Below, one piece after another: positions 33,401-46,025 of a stretch of 64,000 nt of DNA; position 1 is the stretch's first letter, and each line of letters starts with the position of its first letter. The translations under genes were made by a program, and so were the position numbers. Under the pieces are notes generated by a model, which was given only the letters and a program-made list of their open reading frames with translations, ran no database searches and was not told the DNA's origin. The stretch is from positions 498,001-562,000 of the forward strand of contig JAJEKV010000011.1 of NCBI GenBank assembly GCA_021234155.1, given 5' to 3'. This DNA is from Isoetes taiwanensis. Taxonomy: Eukaryota; Streptophyta; Lycopodiopsida; Isoetales; Isoetaceae.

Positions 33401-34215
33401 GGTCGGCTGCCTTGTCACATCGTTTGGCGGAGATAAATCTTGTATGCTGCCTTCTTCTTCTCGTACTCCATATCTTGCTTGAGTTTTAAGTAGCTTCTCG
33501 CTGATGTTGCCCTCCTTGGACTGCATTGGATATGGTTGCCGGCGTAGGACCTCGTCTTTTCTTGACCTCCTCCTCCTCTTCTTCTTTAGCCTCTTGCTTC
33601 CCTCTCCACATTTGTTGTGGTCCTTCTTCCTCGGGCTCATCCTCCTCCAGTTCATCCAGTTGTGGTTCTCTGATAACCATGCTCTCCCTACGCCTAGCTT
33701 CACGCCTCTTTGTACGCTTTTCTTCTGCATTGGTTGCTCGCTCGCCTAGCTGATGTTCCTGCTGCTTGGGTTGCTTTCGTTATGCCGAGGTTGCTCCCTC
33801 TTGCTTCTTTGCTCCCCTATTCTTCCTGGTGTTGGGGTTGCTCCAGTTGCCGAGGTTGCTCTCGCTACTTGCTCTTCCCCTGCTCTCCCTGCGCCTTGCG
33901 ATCATTCGCCTGAAGTGCTAAGTCGTTGCTCCTCCTCGAAAGTGAAGCGATTAAATGCGAAGAGCTTGAGTGGCCAAGTTAGATCATCGGCCTGGGTCGC
34001 GGGGCCTCAAGAATTTGCTTGTCTCCGCCCACCGTGAGTGCTTCCACGTTCCAGTGCAAGCTGGAGCCTCCATCCTTCCTAGCTACTTGTTTGGTCCTCC
34101 CAACAACTTAGCTTCCTTGATGGTGGCCTCTTCGAGCGATCTTGCCTCTATCTTCGCGGCTCCTTTGGATCGATCTCGTCGGCTGTTCGTTCGGTGGACA
34201 CTCTTCACGGCAGCC
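33401..34215 (-). other. Charged N-terminal region of H3-like B, copy 1
   Basis: Minus-strand Glu/Lys/Gln/Arg-rich low-complexity coding-like sequence (EELEEDEPEEEGPQQ, repeats of EQPRQ-type) upstream of the H3 fold. Several frames are open because of composition. Compare the copy at 50321-51180. Confidence 0.4.
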
Positions 34216-34534
34216 TTCTGAGATTAGCTTCTAATTAAAACTTTACAAGGGTAAGGGAGAGGTTCAAGCTACCATTTGGAAACTTCTAGGGAGTAGAGGT
34301 GTTTCCATAGGTTTATTAGCTACTTTTTCTTAAGAGTAAATTTATTATAACCATGGGTTAATAATTAAGGTACTTCCCCTAACCACTTAACTATTTCTCA
34401 AAATTTCCTAATTCCTTTTTGGGCCAAGTAGTGGTCATTTCACGCCATTTCTTTCAAGCTTTCTTTTGAGCGATTTCTCGTTCAATTTTTTTGCTTGGAA
34501 GGTGCGGTTCATGAACAACTTGAGCTCAAATTTA

Positions 34535-34559
34535 CTGATTCTATAAAGATCCTTGCTGA
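34535..34559 (+). repeat. 25-bp templated filler at the duplication junction
   Basis: This stretch (CTGATTCTATAAA... TTGCTGA) is identical to 28506-28530, deep inside the segment. To its left, homology follows the end of the segment; to its right, the start. Overlaps of 2 bp (CT) and 5 bp (GCTGA) mark the two switches. Confidence 0.85.
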
Positions 34560-36880
34560 GGCTATTCTAGACTTCAGGTCATCACTGTGCTGCATGAAAC
34601 GATGCTGTGCAAATTTTACATCCCAGGAGATAGCTTGCATGAGAACCTTTTACTGGAACATGAAGTCCTCGGAGCGCACAACTTTTGCATATAACATGCT
34701 AGATCTTTGCTCTGAAAATGGTGTAGTCCGCAAACTGATGTTGAATAACAAACAGGTGTGCGTGAAAGCATGGCATAAAGCCTATGGCATTCCCATTTCC
34801 ACTTTTTACAAGTGGAAGAAGCTCTTCAATGATGGCCACAGAATTGCTGAGCACGGAAATACTGGGTCTAAGAAGCCAAGGTCTCATACTTTGGCTGGCA
34901 ATGCTGTGCTATCTATGTTCATAGATGAAAACGCAGAGACGATGCCACACCGCCGAAAATTACGAAATGAGGGTAGCGAACAAAATGTTAAGAGGCTACC
35001 TTCAGTCTTGACTAAGAAGGATATACACCAAGAAGTAGATATTTTCGTTACAGAGATGACAGGCAAGCATATTTCTCCTTCGTCATTTTTGTCTGCTTGG
35101 AAAGAGAATCATTCAGAGGTATCAATAGCTAAGAGGATAGCATTTTCCAAGTGTAACACCTGTATTGTCATAAAGGAAAAGTTTGCTAAGACCAGAGATC
35201 CAAACGAAAGAAGGGTATTTGCAATAGAGAGGAAATCGCATATGACGGCCCATTTTTGGGACTTTGTCGCATGAGATCTCCGAAAGCACGCTTTTAACCA
35301 TTATACATGATAAGATGGATCGAGAATAAGACCATGGTCCCTCGCCTAGAGAAGCTAGCAAAGTCTCAGATGGAGGGGTGAACGATCAAGGTCGCTGTTA
35401 CAGGTGCTCTCATGCACGGCCATGGTATAGGTGCCTTGGGCCACTTCTCACTGGACCTCTGGCCTGATGATTCTAATTTTCATGTGGGATCCTTGAATCA
35501 TACCTTGAAGACACTGGAGAATAAATATGAGGATAATTGGGGCCATTTGAGAGATACTGATCGTCCCGAAAAGCAAACCGGTGCAACAATTTTAAACACG
35601 ATAACCTCGGGACAAAAATGATGAATGGCGAGAAATGATTTTATGCCTCCTATCAAAGGCCCCATGGTAGCAAACAAGTTGCCTAGGAGGCTTTACTTGC
35701 AGCTAGATAATTGCTCGGTCGTAATAAGAATAGATATCTTTTCTCTTACTTGTCATACTTGGTTTGGTTAGGTGTATTTGATCAAGTGCAGCTGGGATTC
35801 ATGATGGTTGGACACACCCACGATGACATAGATGCCCTATTTGGAAACTACTCTACTCTAATGAGAAGATCAGATGCATTGACTATTCCGGAGCTTATGC
35901 AACTCTTCGTGCAAGGTGTAGTTCAAAGGCTCCTTCGCCTTACCTTGTGACAGAGGTTCCCGATTGGAAGGAATTCGTGAAAGGTTTTATCCCCGATAAG
36001 AAGGACCGCTTATGTGGTCACTTGGAACCTCTACTCTTCAAGTTTTGCATGAAGGATGGATGGCCACTAATGTTCTACAAGATGAGGCCGGGCATAGGGA
36101 GTGGCTCCCCTCGAAAAGGGAATCGAATGTGGAAGGAGGATGCCCAAGGTTTACCTATGATTCCAGAGGGTCACCTAAGGTCCCGCAGACCATATGGGAG
36201 CTTGAAAGATATAGGTGCATTAAGAGCTTCTATTGCCAAGTACATGATGCACCGGGCAGCTATTTCTAGAGTCGGGCGATAAGTCATGGTCCAACACATA
36301 TACGAATGAAGTTATTGACTACTGGTCCACCTTGTTGCGAAGTGCTTGGTGACGTGCAGCCCCAGTAGAGCTCTCATTCAGGATTTCGCCCAAAGACTGT
36401 GCAAAGTGCATTGGAAGAACCCGAAGAGTGTTTGTGGATGAGCACATTGAAGCATCTCATTACGTTGGGCCTTTCTGGGACCCAAGAACCCGCTTGAAAT
36501 ATTCGACCCCTACCAAGATGTCAAGAAGGGAATGCTCTTGCTAATCGCACCACATGATAACCGCCTCGACATGGATGGGTTTTGGCCAAGAGGACCCAAT
36601 AGAGGACCCTAATCTCCCACATTACGAAGAGGTGTTTGTCTCTTGGTTTGAACCTATTGCCGAAAGGGAACCTCATATGCAATGCAAGATAGGGATTGCC
36701 GGAGCAAGAATTGGAGACCCAATCCTAATGACCCGCCACGCTACCAACCTTTGAAAACAATAGACTATGGTTGGGCCGAAAGACCAGGCCATTGTCGCTG
36801 GTGATCCCCAAAGAGTGTTCGGGCTCGCCAGCAAGAATTAGTGGCTAAAGAAGCTAAGGACGATGATGAGAACTCTTGAG
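34555..36880 (+). pseudogene. DUF7869-like gene, copy 2, 5'-truncated
   Basis: Lacks the first ~120 codons present in copy 1, because the duplication starts inside the gene. It keeps the Cys-rich and HTH-like parts in one frame (to 35274) and the core DN..NKN / GHTHDDIDALFG in another (35711-35950), followed by VPDWKEFVKGFIPDKKDRLC and a C-terminal part ending near 36880. It helps read the C-terminal region that copy 1 breaks. Not expected to be functional. Confidence 0.7.
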
Positions 36881-37056
36881 GTATGCAATGCTCTTTTACA
36901 TAATTACTATATCATTCATAACATGAAAGTTACAATAGACTAGTTATTATTTGTTACGCTCTGCGTTTTCCATCTCAACACAAGAGCTCTTACACTATAC
37001 AATGCTAAACGGTGATTCATTCATCTTCGTGGATCCGTAGTAGTGATCCCGATATC

Positions 37057-37254
37057 TCATAGCTCATTCGGCCAGAAGCCAAATCGATGGATCATTACAC
37101 GAATTGACGCAGGGCAACTAATCTCACCAAAAGCTTTTCTTCGCAGGTAGGGATCAAGAAGAAGATGCCTGTCTAGGCAACCAACAAGATCAGAGTGGCT
37201 CATTGAGCACTTGATCGCCTCGATGTGGTGAACTGATGATGGCGGAAAATCCAT
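37057..37254 (-). CDS. Small tandem gene 1, copy 2
   Basis: Same N-terminal half as the gene at 20266. The C-terminal half reads CPASIRVMIHRFGFW, matching gene 2, which shows that copy 1 of this gene is the altered one. The promoter module and TATA (about 37288-37297) are conserved. Confidence 0.5.
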   Translation of the reverse strand: MDFPPSSVHHIEAIKCSMSHSDLVGCLDRHLLLDPYLRRKAFGEISCPASIRVMIHRFGFWPNEL

Positions 37255-37595
37255 GGGAGAAGAGTGAACTTTAGCCCCGAAGTGAGAAGCTTTTATAGTG
37301 AAGTAGAATGATTGAGGTGAATTATTGGGCTTGACTTCGGCGCCATTATTGCTCGTGTATTAGACTGTTGTATAAATACAAGTATAATACATCTTTCGTA
37401 TGGATATATGTATGCTTTTAAAACATGTGCTTGAGTAATTCAGTGTGGTTGAAATTAGGAACCGCTTTGCGATATATTTGAAGTCGAGTAGCACACCCTT
37501 ACACTACATTCAGGTATGATACATCAAACAATATTCATTGTGGTATTATTTTCTTACATAGCTCTTACACTATACAATGCTAAACAGGTGATTCA

Positions 37596-37834
37596 TTCAT
37601 CTTCAGGATCTGTAGTAGTGATCCCTGATATCTCATAGCTCATTCGGCCAGAAGCCGATCAGATCGATCGTAACACGAATTGACGCAGGGCAATGAATCT
37701 CAGCGCCCAAAGCTTTTCTTCGCAGATAGGGATCAAGAAGAAGATGCCCGTCCCGTGCAACCAACAAGATCCGAGTGGCTCATTGAGCACTTGATCGCCT
37801 CAATGTGGTGAACTCAAGAAGGCGAAAAATCCAT
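37596..37834 (-). pseudogene. Small tandem gene 2, copy 2
   Basis: Counterpart of 20602-20844 starting at the ATG at 37834. The frame is disrupted by one- or two-base differences, mostly at CTG/CAG. Confidence 0.45.
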
Positions 37835-38199
37835 GGGGATGAATGAAATTAAGCCCCTCGTGAGAAGCCTTTATAGTGAAGTGGAATGATTGAGGTGAGT
37901 TATTGGGGTATACTACACCACCAAAAGTCCGAACGCATATCGATCATTGTATACGCACAAGAATAATACTTATTTCATACTAATATGCATGTTTCAAAAC
38001 ATGTTTGCTTGACCTAATTTAGCTATGATTGAATTCAATGACGCCTTTGCGTAATAAGTGGAGGTGGGATAGCACATCGTTACAATATACTCGCTTAAGG
38101 TACGTGATATTACATCCTTAATCGAATGCCATTACATCCTTACTTAGTTATTAGGTACCCATGTCATTATTACATTATTAGCGTGTGCATTCACTCGCC

Positions 38200-38440
38200 A
38201 TCAACATCAAAGCTCGTGGATGCCATTCAAATTCATAGATCTCCCCGATCGTGAAGCCGGTAAATATGGACTTTAACGCTGAAAGTGAGCTTCCCGCAAG
38301 CACCAGCAGGTCCATCATCTTTAGATAAGAGCCATGGATCAAGCTTAACGCTATTTCTAGCGCATTCGCCCAGATCGCTTGTAGCTCAAGTAACACTTGA
38401 AAGAGCGGATGTGCTCGGACGAGGGCATCGAGGAAGCCAT
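38200..38440 (-). pseudogene. Small tandem gene 3, copy 2
   Basis: Counterpart of 21223-21447 with the ATG at 38440. The frame breaks near 38396, where copy 1 is open. TATA and promoter module are retained. Confidence 0.45.
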
Positions 38441-38714
38441 GGAAGATGAATGGCCTCTACCCCCTCGTGAAGTCGTTTTTTATAGTGAAGTAAAATTATT
38501 GATGTGAATTATTGGCGCATAAATGTAGGGCCATTATTGAGCTTCTACGAGTGTCATGTACACGTACAAGTATAACACAAAATTTGTATGTATATGTGTA
38601 TGTTAATTACCTCATGTTTGTTGGGTCGAGTACTAGGTGAAAGTATTCGTGCTTGAGCAAATAAGGTGTGCTCAAAATTCTCAAAATTGCGTTATTTTAT
38701 CCAATTAATGAAAT

Positions 38715-39200
38715 CATGCTTTCTTCTTCCTCCTCTCCTTCCTCGCTTTGCCGATATCGCAAAAGCATCTCCTTCTTCTCGCTAGATTTGCTATGGGGTC
38801 CACCTCCATCGGAGGGATAGAGGTTGCCCCCATTGGGTTTTCAGCGCGGTGGGATAAGAACATAGCTAGGGCGGCAGTGTAGGAGAAATACTTGGTCCTG
38901 CTATCGCCGTGACCATGTAGTCCGGCAACCTCTCGCCTTTGTTGGTTAAGTACTTGGCGATGTTGGGGACATCACCCAAGGTCGCTTGAAGGGATGGGCT
39001 GGAAACGAAATATCCTATGCAAGGGGGAACCTGAACAAGGGAGGGTCCTACCCTAGCTTGAAACTCTGCTAACACTTGCCTATATGCTGGGGTTGCATTT
39101 AGCATAGCTTGGATATCAATTTCTTTCCCAAAGACTTGGAAGATGTCGTTGACATCCGCCTCGGAAGATGGGCAATCGGCGCCGCCATCGCCGGGTCGGC
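38715..39200 (-). pseudogene. 167-aa gene, copy 2, frame-disrupted
   Basis: The central part (39105-38866) keeps MLNATPAYRQVLAEFQARV. Both ends are shifted relative to 21702-22205, and the region around the ATG differs strongly (GC-rich substitution block at 39165-39205). Confidence 0.5.
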
Positions 39201-39521
39201 CCGGGGGCCATTGTTCTAGCGAAGAAGAGAGTATCGAACGGATGCAGAAGCGCCTCAGGGAGCAGGAAGATCGCCTAAGCAGTGGAAAGCAAACTTGCAG
39301 GGTGCTAAATGAGAAATGGAGGACCTATTTATAGAAAAGGGAAAAACCCTAATTTTTGGACGACCTAAATTTTGCTGGAATTGGGTGATTCTACACTATA
39401 AAGAGGTGCAATTGCAAGTTTGAAGACTACTTTTAGGGTTTAGGCATGCTAAGAACAAGTGAAAGACCTATTGCAATGACTGGAGATCATCTAGGTATGA
39501 CGTGGCAAGAAATTGGTGCGA

Positions 39522-39790
39522 GGTCTCACACGTTGCGCCCAGACCGATAATGGAAAGTTCATTTTCTGCCCTGGCGCGACGTGTGAGACATGGGGTCTAA
39601 ATGGGCTAAACTTGATCAGTTTGGGTGATCTGAGGGTGTAATTCTACTTAACTCGTCGAGTTAGGCGGAATTGACCCCCTTATTTCATCAATTTGGAGCA
39701 GTTTTGGGCCGATTTGGGCATGGTCTCACACGTTGCGCCCAGCCCGAAAATGAGATTCTCATTTTCTGTCCTGGCGCGACGTGTGAGACA
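39522..39790. repeat. Pair of GC-rich hairpins, copy 2 (well preserved)
   Basis: Hairpin 1: GTCTCACACGTTGCGCCCAG at 39523-39542 pairs with CTGGCGCGACGTGTGAGAC at 39571-39589. Hairpin 2 has the same arms at 39723-39742 and 39771-39789, exactly 200 bp on. They lie 3' of H3-like A and before the TATA box of the 167-aa gene. GAAAATGAGATTCTCATTTTC makes a second, inner palindrome in the loop of hairpin 2. Confidence 0.85.
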
Positions 39791-39899
39791 TCGTCTCAAT
39801 TTTGCTCAAAAACTCCAATTTGACCAAAATAAAAGCTAGAATTCAATTTCTTAACCTATTTAAACAAGATTAGACACATTATTTACACAAAATTCCTTA

Positions 39900-40330
39900 T
39901 ATTAACAAAATTGTTCATTATTTACAAAAAAGTTCAAGGGCGCTCCCTTGATGTGCCTAGCAAGATGCATATCCTGCCTCATGAGCGTGACCCTCTTCGC
40001 GTGCACGGTGCAGGCCGTTGAATCTTCAAAATGCTGCACTATTTTAGCCTCTGCCCTCCACAGACCACAAAGAACATTTCGTCCACACCGCGATGTTTGT
40101 GTTATACTCTTGTATAACTTCTTGGACCAAGCGTTGAAACGGTGCCCGGGGGATCAAGAGTCCGTAACTTCTCTGGAAGTGCCGGATTTCTTTGAGGGCT
40201 CTGTTCTCCAACTTCTTCCTACCGGCCCGCTTCTTTCCTGGTGCTCTGGGAGGCTTGGGCTTGTGCGGCGCGGCGCCGTGTGGTCCGCTTCTTGTCCGTG
40301 TCTGCCTTCAATCGTTCTCACCCTGTGCTC
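39900..40330 (-). pseudogene. H3-like A, copy 2
   Basis: Same gene as 22906-23331. The alpha-3 part and most of the fold are the same, but a few differences (about 40048-40090 and 40262-40300) break the frame in alpha-2 and in the N-terminal tail. The in-frame TAG before MVRT is retained. The extension (40331-40790) is identical or nearly so. Confidence 0.65.
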
Positions 40331-40674
40331 CTAGTAGTAGGCATTGTATGCCTCCCACTTCACCATGTAAGCGTTGTGCTCCTTGATCCTCTTCTGATAG
40401 ACCTTGACGGGGTCTATCACATATGCCTCCCGTTGTGGCCGCGGGGCTTTGACCCTATCCCACGTCGGGAATGGTGGGGGCTTCGGCGGCTGTCCAGGCT
40501 GCTGCTCATCAGGTGCCACCTGCTCCGGTACCTCCTTCTCCACGACTGGGGGCTTCGAAGAACTTGCCCCCTCAGTGTTGGGGACGTAGTCTTCGTCCGA
40601 GTCGTCGGTAGAAGGCGGGGTCTCGTCGCCTGATGGTTCGTTGATGCTGATACCTTTCCCTCGCTTACCAACCC

Positions 40675-41100
40675 CTACGACCCTTCTTTTGCCCGCCTTA
40701 ATGCCTTTGACCTTCTTCCTCTTCGGTTCGCCGGCTGTGGTTGGGTTGTCCTCTCGTTTATTTGTATAAAGAGTGATCCAATATAGTTATTCCTTAGATG
40801 CATTGCCCCTATCAGTGGGAAGCCATTGATCGCTAAATCATATACTTTCAGAAGGTGGTCACTATGGATGATGCTCATCTCCCTAACCTGGCTTATACTG
40901 TGGCAATTGGGTCGTGGCACCTCAAGGCCTGCTGGAAGGAAAAGCGAGCTCAATGGCTCGCTAGATGGAATGTGCAGGAGCATAGGTGCATACAGTTGCA
41001 AACATAGGCATATCACCATAGCTTGAGGCAATACCTTAACGCTTGCTTCCTCAGCAAGATCTAGGATGCCATTGCCCTCGAACAGGTCAAGATAGCACAT
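40675..41100 (-). CDS. Upstream exon of the H3-like A locus, copy 2
   Basis: 141-codon frame reading YLDLFEGNGILDLAEEASVK and SIIHSDHLLKVYDLAINGF. It is cut at its 5' end by the target site of element B (TTATC, 41100-41104). It may code for part of the same protein as the basic/acidic extension downstream, through a frame change or intron near 40780. No known domain. Confidence 0.4.
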   Translation of the reverse strand: MCYLDLFEGNGILDLAEEASVKVLPQAMVICLCLQLYAPMLLHIPSSEPLSSLFLPAGLEVPRPNCHSISQVREMSIIHSDHLLKVYDLAINGFPLIGAMHLRNNYIGSLFIQINERTTQPQPANRRGRRSKALRRAKEGS

Positions 41101-41104
41101 TATC

Positions 41105-42751
41105 TGTGACGCTCCCTGCTAAACATATGGCGCCCGACCGTACACTCGGCAGGAAATCCCCCGTCCGGCTCAACAACCGCACAGGCCCTCCGTCTATCCC
41201 GCACTCTGGAACCTCCGTAGTGCGGGAAGGGGACACGAAGGTGTCTTGCGCGCCCTTCCCCTATGGGCTCCTATCACAGCGGAAGCATAAACACGTCAGA
41301 ACTAGCAATACAATACAATATGCTACCTCGAAGGGTAGCTCAATCGCATATCCAGAGATACAAGGAACATAATCATATACCATAAAACATGAGGGCTCCT
41401 ACCCGTGGCTCCGACACATGAGGGAATCGACTGACTAGATAGGCCTCAAGATAGAGCAGACCGAGTCATAACAATGGCGGGGCTGGCATAAGACAATGGC
41501 TAGGGTTGACCACTCCATCCCGCCTCCCCGCATACTTTGGCATGGGCTAGACCAAGCCGCGGGCATGACTCTAACCTTCCTGACACGCAAATCCCATGGC
41601 ATCACCCATCTGGGACTACCCCAGTTGCATCTCCCCGGTCCCATGAGGTAGGAAGGGTTGCATCTCCCCTTCCCGGGTCTAGAGGCTCCACGGGCGGCTA
41701 GAGAATCGTGGCACACACGATTCGTAACCGACTCAACCCCCAAAACAAGAGCCAAGCCGACACTTGCAACTTTTGAGAGGCAGGGCAACACCATTGCCCC
41801 AGAGGTGTTTCGGACCCATGCTCGCCCACACCGGCGACCCCACCATAAGCCTAGCCCACTATGGGATCCCCGGCCCCCACTGGGCGGATCCTCCCTCCAT
41901 CTTGCCTCTAGCCCCGCTGTGTAGTGCTGAGTCACATCATAGCCTCCATAGCCCTAAGTGGGTTCCTATGCACAGCCGCATGTAATAGGAACTAAAGGAT
42001 CTACACTAGGAGCATACTACATATGGCCCTAGGTCTCTACCCCTTCCCAACACAAGAGGAGCAACATGATCAACCAATATCACATACATCACATCATGAT
42101 CAATATCAATATCATATGAACATCTTAACCTAAACATACATAGCTAACTAACAGCTTAGGGTTCCTTGATTAGGGTTCAAGATGTTCAACAAAGGATCTA
42201 GGGTGGCTCTACTCTAGACACTAATCACTAGCCCATCCGGCGCTAACTTCCTGATGAACTAACATGAACTCTACTCAACCTACCTCCTCCAGATCCGCTT
42301 CCTCCCATTCCCCGGGCGCCTCCATGCTCCTAGACGGGGTCCAAGGCCTGCTCCTCCCCACGATCATACACACCTTCCGTGGGCCGCTGCTCCGTGCTAG
42401 GCTATGTTTAATCCAAGTGTGCTAAAACGGAGTTTCCGCACGGGATGAGAGTTCAAAAAGCTAGGGTCGAAAAAGGATCTAGGGTTAGGGTTAGGGTTAG
42501 GGCTCATATAGGTGTGGGTCCACATGGGATGCCACGTGGCACCACTAAGATGAGGCCGTGTGGCGGTTGCCCACTAGGATAAGGCCATGTGGAAATGGGC
42601 CTTATCCTAAGGTTATCTAAGTTAAACAATTAACTTAGATGTGCACCCCTTGCCACTTATCCAAGGCATACAAGGCTACCTAGGTAGACTCGTATGGTGA
42701 CGGGTCCAGGAATATACGTATTTATGGCGTATATTCCCTTGGAACGTCACA
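41105..42751 (-). repeat. 3' LTR of element B
   Basis: 1647 bp from TGTGACGCTCCC to GGAACGTCACA. The first 200 bp differ from the other LTR (51684) by only a few C/T changes, pointing to a fairly recent insertion; later parts differ more, again at CTG/CAG. Confidence 0.92.
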
Positions 42752-42766
42752 TTCTCCCCCCCTTAG
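42752..42766 (-). promoter_or_regulatory. Polypurine tract of element B
   Basis: The minus strand reads CTAAGGGGGGGAGAA directly before the 3' LTR, as in element A. Confidence 0.8.
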
Positions 42767-43589
42767 GACAATGCTGTCCTCAGCATTGCGCTAAGGTGAC
42801 GAGCCTATCTATCCTGCAAAACAACATAAGATCATACACTTAAGTTTAATTTAAACAATCAACTTCCTATTAAGGTTAAATGTCAAAATTTAGGCTATAT
42901 TTGTACTTATACAAAATTATATAGCCTTAACAAGGTTACTTCCTACAATAATTCAAAACATTATTATAAGAGTTATTAGGGTTCATAATCTAAATTATGG
43001 TTCCCCCATCTTCTCGTAATGCGCCCCACCTCGAAGCTCCTCTCACTTGCCTGCACATGGAGCACATTACGTTAGTTTAATTAATAAGTTTGTGGTTTTA
43101 GGGGACCACCCCCCTTACCATACCTTGCACTCGATCATGGCCCTTTCAGATTTGAGCTTAAGGACCATTTAAGATGATATTATCATCGCCCATGATCAAG
43201 TGCTACCTTGTACTCGGCTACCCGGTTCCGAGTACCCCTAGTGCATCATGCCCCAAGGGTTTTAAGCTAGGGAACGTCTCACGATCCCATCATCGCAAGA
43301 TGATCACTTTGACCTTCACCATGACCCCCTATGGCCGTGTGTGTGACCCCACATCGCGGGCATAGAGAGCATCCCACCGATGTCCCATCATCGCGCACCA
43401 TGCCTTTCCTTTCTTTTCGCATGACCCTATTGGTCATGCGCATCTTCTTGGTGCATGTTGGCCTAGAGAACGCCTTTTAAAGGCTTATCTCATCATCGCC
43501 ATTACATGTTCCAAGATTCTCGCATATGTATTCCACAAGCTAGAATACATCCGCCGTAATTAGAGGTTAACTAAGAAACATACTAAGCT

Positions 43590-45050
43590 AACCTCCCCGG
43601 CGAAGTCGGGTCAACCAAGCCTGAGACGACTCACCCATCAAACTTCTTCATAAATTCTGGTATTGCTTCTCCAAATCCTCGCTTCAATACCCATGTCGCT
43701 TTTCCACTCGCAAGTGCTTCCACTTGACCAAATACCGGAGGAACCGAGACCTCCTAGTCTTCTTGAATGACTTATCAAGAAGTAACTCAGGCACAATTTC
43801 AACTTGCTCCTCGGTCATTTCCAACAAAGTTGGAGTATCCAAAACCTCATCAGGGTTAGGGTTGTGCCTTTTTAATAAACTCACATGGAAGACCTTAAGG
43901 TGGGCCAAGAGATCCAACTTGTAGGCTTGAGAGCCCACTCTTCTCCAAGATCGTGAACGGACCGGGCCCACCTAGGGGCGAGCTTCTTACAATTGCCGAT
44001 GCGAAGCTTCCCTTGCTTAACCTTTACTTGAGCCAACTTTATCTGCCACAACAACAACTCTGGAGGAGTTTTATGTCTATCTGCTTGACTCTTCAGATAT
44101 GCCCATGCTGATTGAAGATACTCTCACACTTCTACCAAAAGCTCCCGCATATATGCTGTTGTTGTTGAGAAACTTCCACCTTGGGCACTAGATTATGCCA
44201 AATGACTAGGGTCAAGCATTGATAACATCTTCGATGACTCTTGCTTCATATTATTGTACATAATTGATCAGGTGGATGTACTCGGTCCATTTGGATTACT
44301 TGTTCCAATCATAGTTTCTCAACGTGCTCTCCAAAATTGTGTTGGCGCGGTCCCTTTGCCGATTTGACTGCAAAAGATAAGCAAAACTCATCAACAAGTT
44401 GGTGCAGCTCGTGTTGAAGAAGTCTTGCTAACGTCGCTAAAGAACTTCGGATCTCTATTGGTGATGATCGACCTGTGCATTCCATGCAGCCTGAAAGAAC
44501 TCTTATGTAGACCACACGGCTAGATCCAAAGTGGCATGGCAAGAATGTGCCCTTTTGATAAACTATATACCACAACCATCAAGGCTTCAAAGCTTCTTGT
44601 TGTCCTTGGAAGGCCCGCTATGAAAACCATGCTGAAAACTTGCCACTTGGCGTCTGGCACCGCTGCTGGCTCCACTGACATTCTTGGCTATGTCTGATTA
44701 TCTGCTTCTTCATACCTGGCTAGACGTAGCTACTTCTAATCTTGAAGTAGGCCTTTATAAATTTTGCATGGCCGGAAATAGAGCTTATTATGCGTGTCCT
44801 GGAAAATTTTTCTTACTCCTTATGCTTTGAGTATAGTTGTTCTTTGATATTAAAGATTACCTTCCTTTTTAAAATATTTGAAGGTTTCTCTTTCTTAATC
44901 CGTTCTTGCATTCTTGTAAGGACTAGCCCATCATGTGCTTGAACTCCATGTTGGGGGAGATGGCTTCTTCTATCTTCTTGCCGAATTCGCTTGCCGAAGT
45001 GGAGATGGCATTGCAAATTGCTGCTTCAAAAGCTTGCCAATGAGTGGCGA
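43590..45050 (-). pseudogene. Element B integrase-chromodomain remnant, copy 2
   Basis: Counterpart of 26627-28075. The chromodomain is broken at its C-terminal side here (reading LVKWKHLRVEKRHGY). Integrase fragments are as in copy 1. Confidence 0.75.
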
Positions 45051-46025
45051 CGTCTTAACATCTCCACGACTGCATGCTCTTCCTTGATTTGCTGTAGGTC
45101 ACGATGCCGTCGAAGAGAATTGATGAAGAAATCATCGAAGGAATCTTCAAGATGTCGCCCTCAAATGCATACAAGTTGGTGGAGCATTCCATAGACTCAA
45201 GGGCATCACCGGCGGAAGTGATAGTGCCCATACCAAGTTCAAGGAGTCTTATAATTATCTTCCCTTTTCATCCTTATTTGCCGATTGCCCGAAGCTTAAG
45301 TCGATTTTGTAGAAGAATCCTCGCTTTTTGGGGCTGATCCATTATGTCGCTGCTTGTTGAGCTGCCCATGGTTGATATACATCTTTAGACTTCCATCCCG
45401 GTCGAAAGGATCCCCAAGTTGATCAACTCCTACAATCGCTTCTTGAGCTCGCTAGCTCCTGGAAGTGATTCTATAAAGATCCTTGCTGATCGGCTCGCCT
45501 CCAAAGCAAAGAGTGATTTCAACTCTATGCCTCTATAGAGCAAAAGCTCTCAAATTTCACCGAGATATATCATGGGACTTCTTGATTAACTTAGAAATTG
45601 GCCGAGGCAACCAAGCTTCAAGTAGCATCTTCCTTCTTACTCTTGTAGTCGGGGTCGACAACTTGTAGCTTATGTACGACCTCATTCCTCATGATGTACT
45701 TAAGTAATTGCTTTACTGACATGCGTTGCACGATTGGAATTACTTCCTTAACTTAATTATAAGGTACTTGCTCTTTGGTGCTGGGATAAGTATCTCTTGC
45801 TTATGATAATCAATTATTGCCTTAGCCAGCTTTAATATTGCATGCTTATTATGAGGTCATAGTTGCCAATGTACATAAGTTGGTGCTGATGCTCTACTTT
45901 GCTTCGCTTAAGGTTGATGTCGAACTTGACTCTTGTTCCGTTGGTTTTGGCCTTGGCTTAATTACTGGCCTAGATTTAGACTTAAGAGTCTTGCTCTTAA
46001 AGATGTCCGTCATCTAGGAGGTGCA
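45051..46025 (-). pseudogene. Element B RT and protease remnants, copy 2
   Basis: Counterpart of 28076-29060, with the same internal deletion of RT/RNase H. It also carries the sequence used as filler at the duplication junction (about 45469-45490). Confidence 0.65.

Larger units (their letters stand above)
17557..34536 (+). repeat. 17-kb tandem segmental duplication, copy 1
   Basis: Starts at GCTGAGGCTATTC (17557), inside the DUF7869-like gene, and ends at TTTACT (34536) in the 5' untranslated part of element B. The whole order (DUF7869-like gene, three small genes, 167-aa gene, hairpins, H3-fold gene, LTR, pol, gag, LINE, small ORF, second H3-fold gene) recurs from 34555 to 51472 in the same orientation, offset by about 17.0 kb. 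Confidence 0.95.
24118..34536 (-). mobile_element. Element B, truncated copy 1
   Basis: 3' LTR plus internal region of chromovirus B up to its 5' untranslated part. It is cut at 34536 by the tandem-duplication junction, so PBS and 5' LTR are missing here. Confidence 0.85.

Noticed and set aside
33504-34221. Plus-strand Leu/Ser-rich frames opposite H3-like B
   Set aside because: They come from the complement of the charged low-complexity N-terminal region. The minus strand leads into a recognisable histone fold.
34495-35274. A chimeric gene created at the duplication junction (element B leader fused to the DUF7869-like frame)
   Set aside because: The frame is open across the junction but has no ATG in the leader part and lacks the gene's own N terminus. 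It is more likely a by-product.
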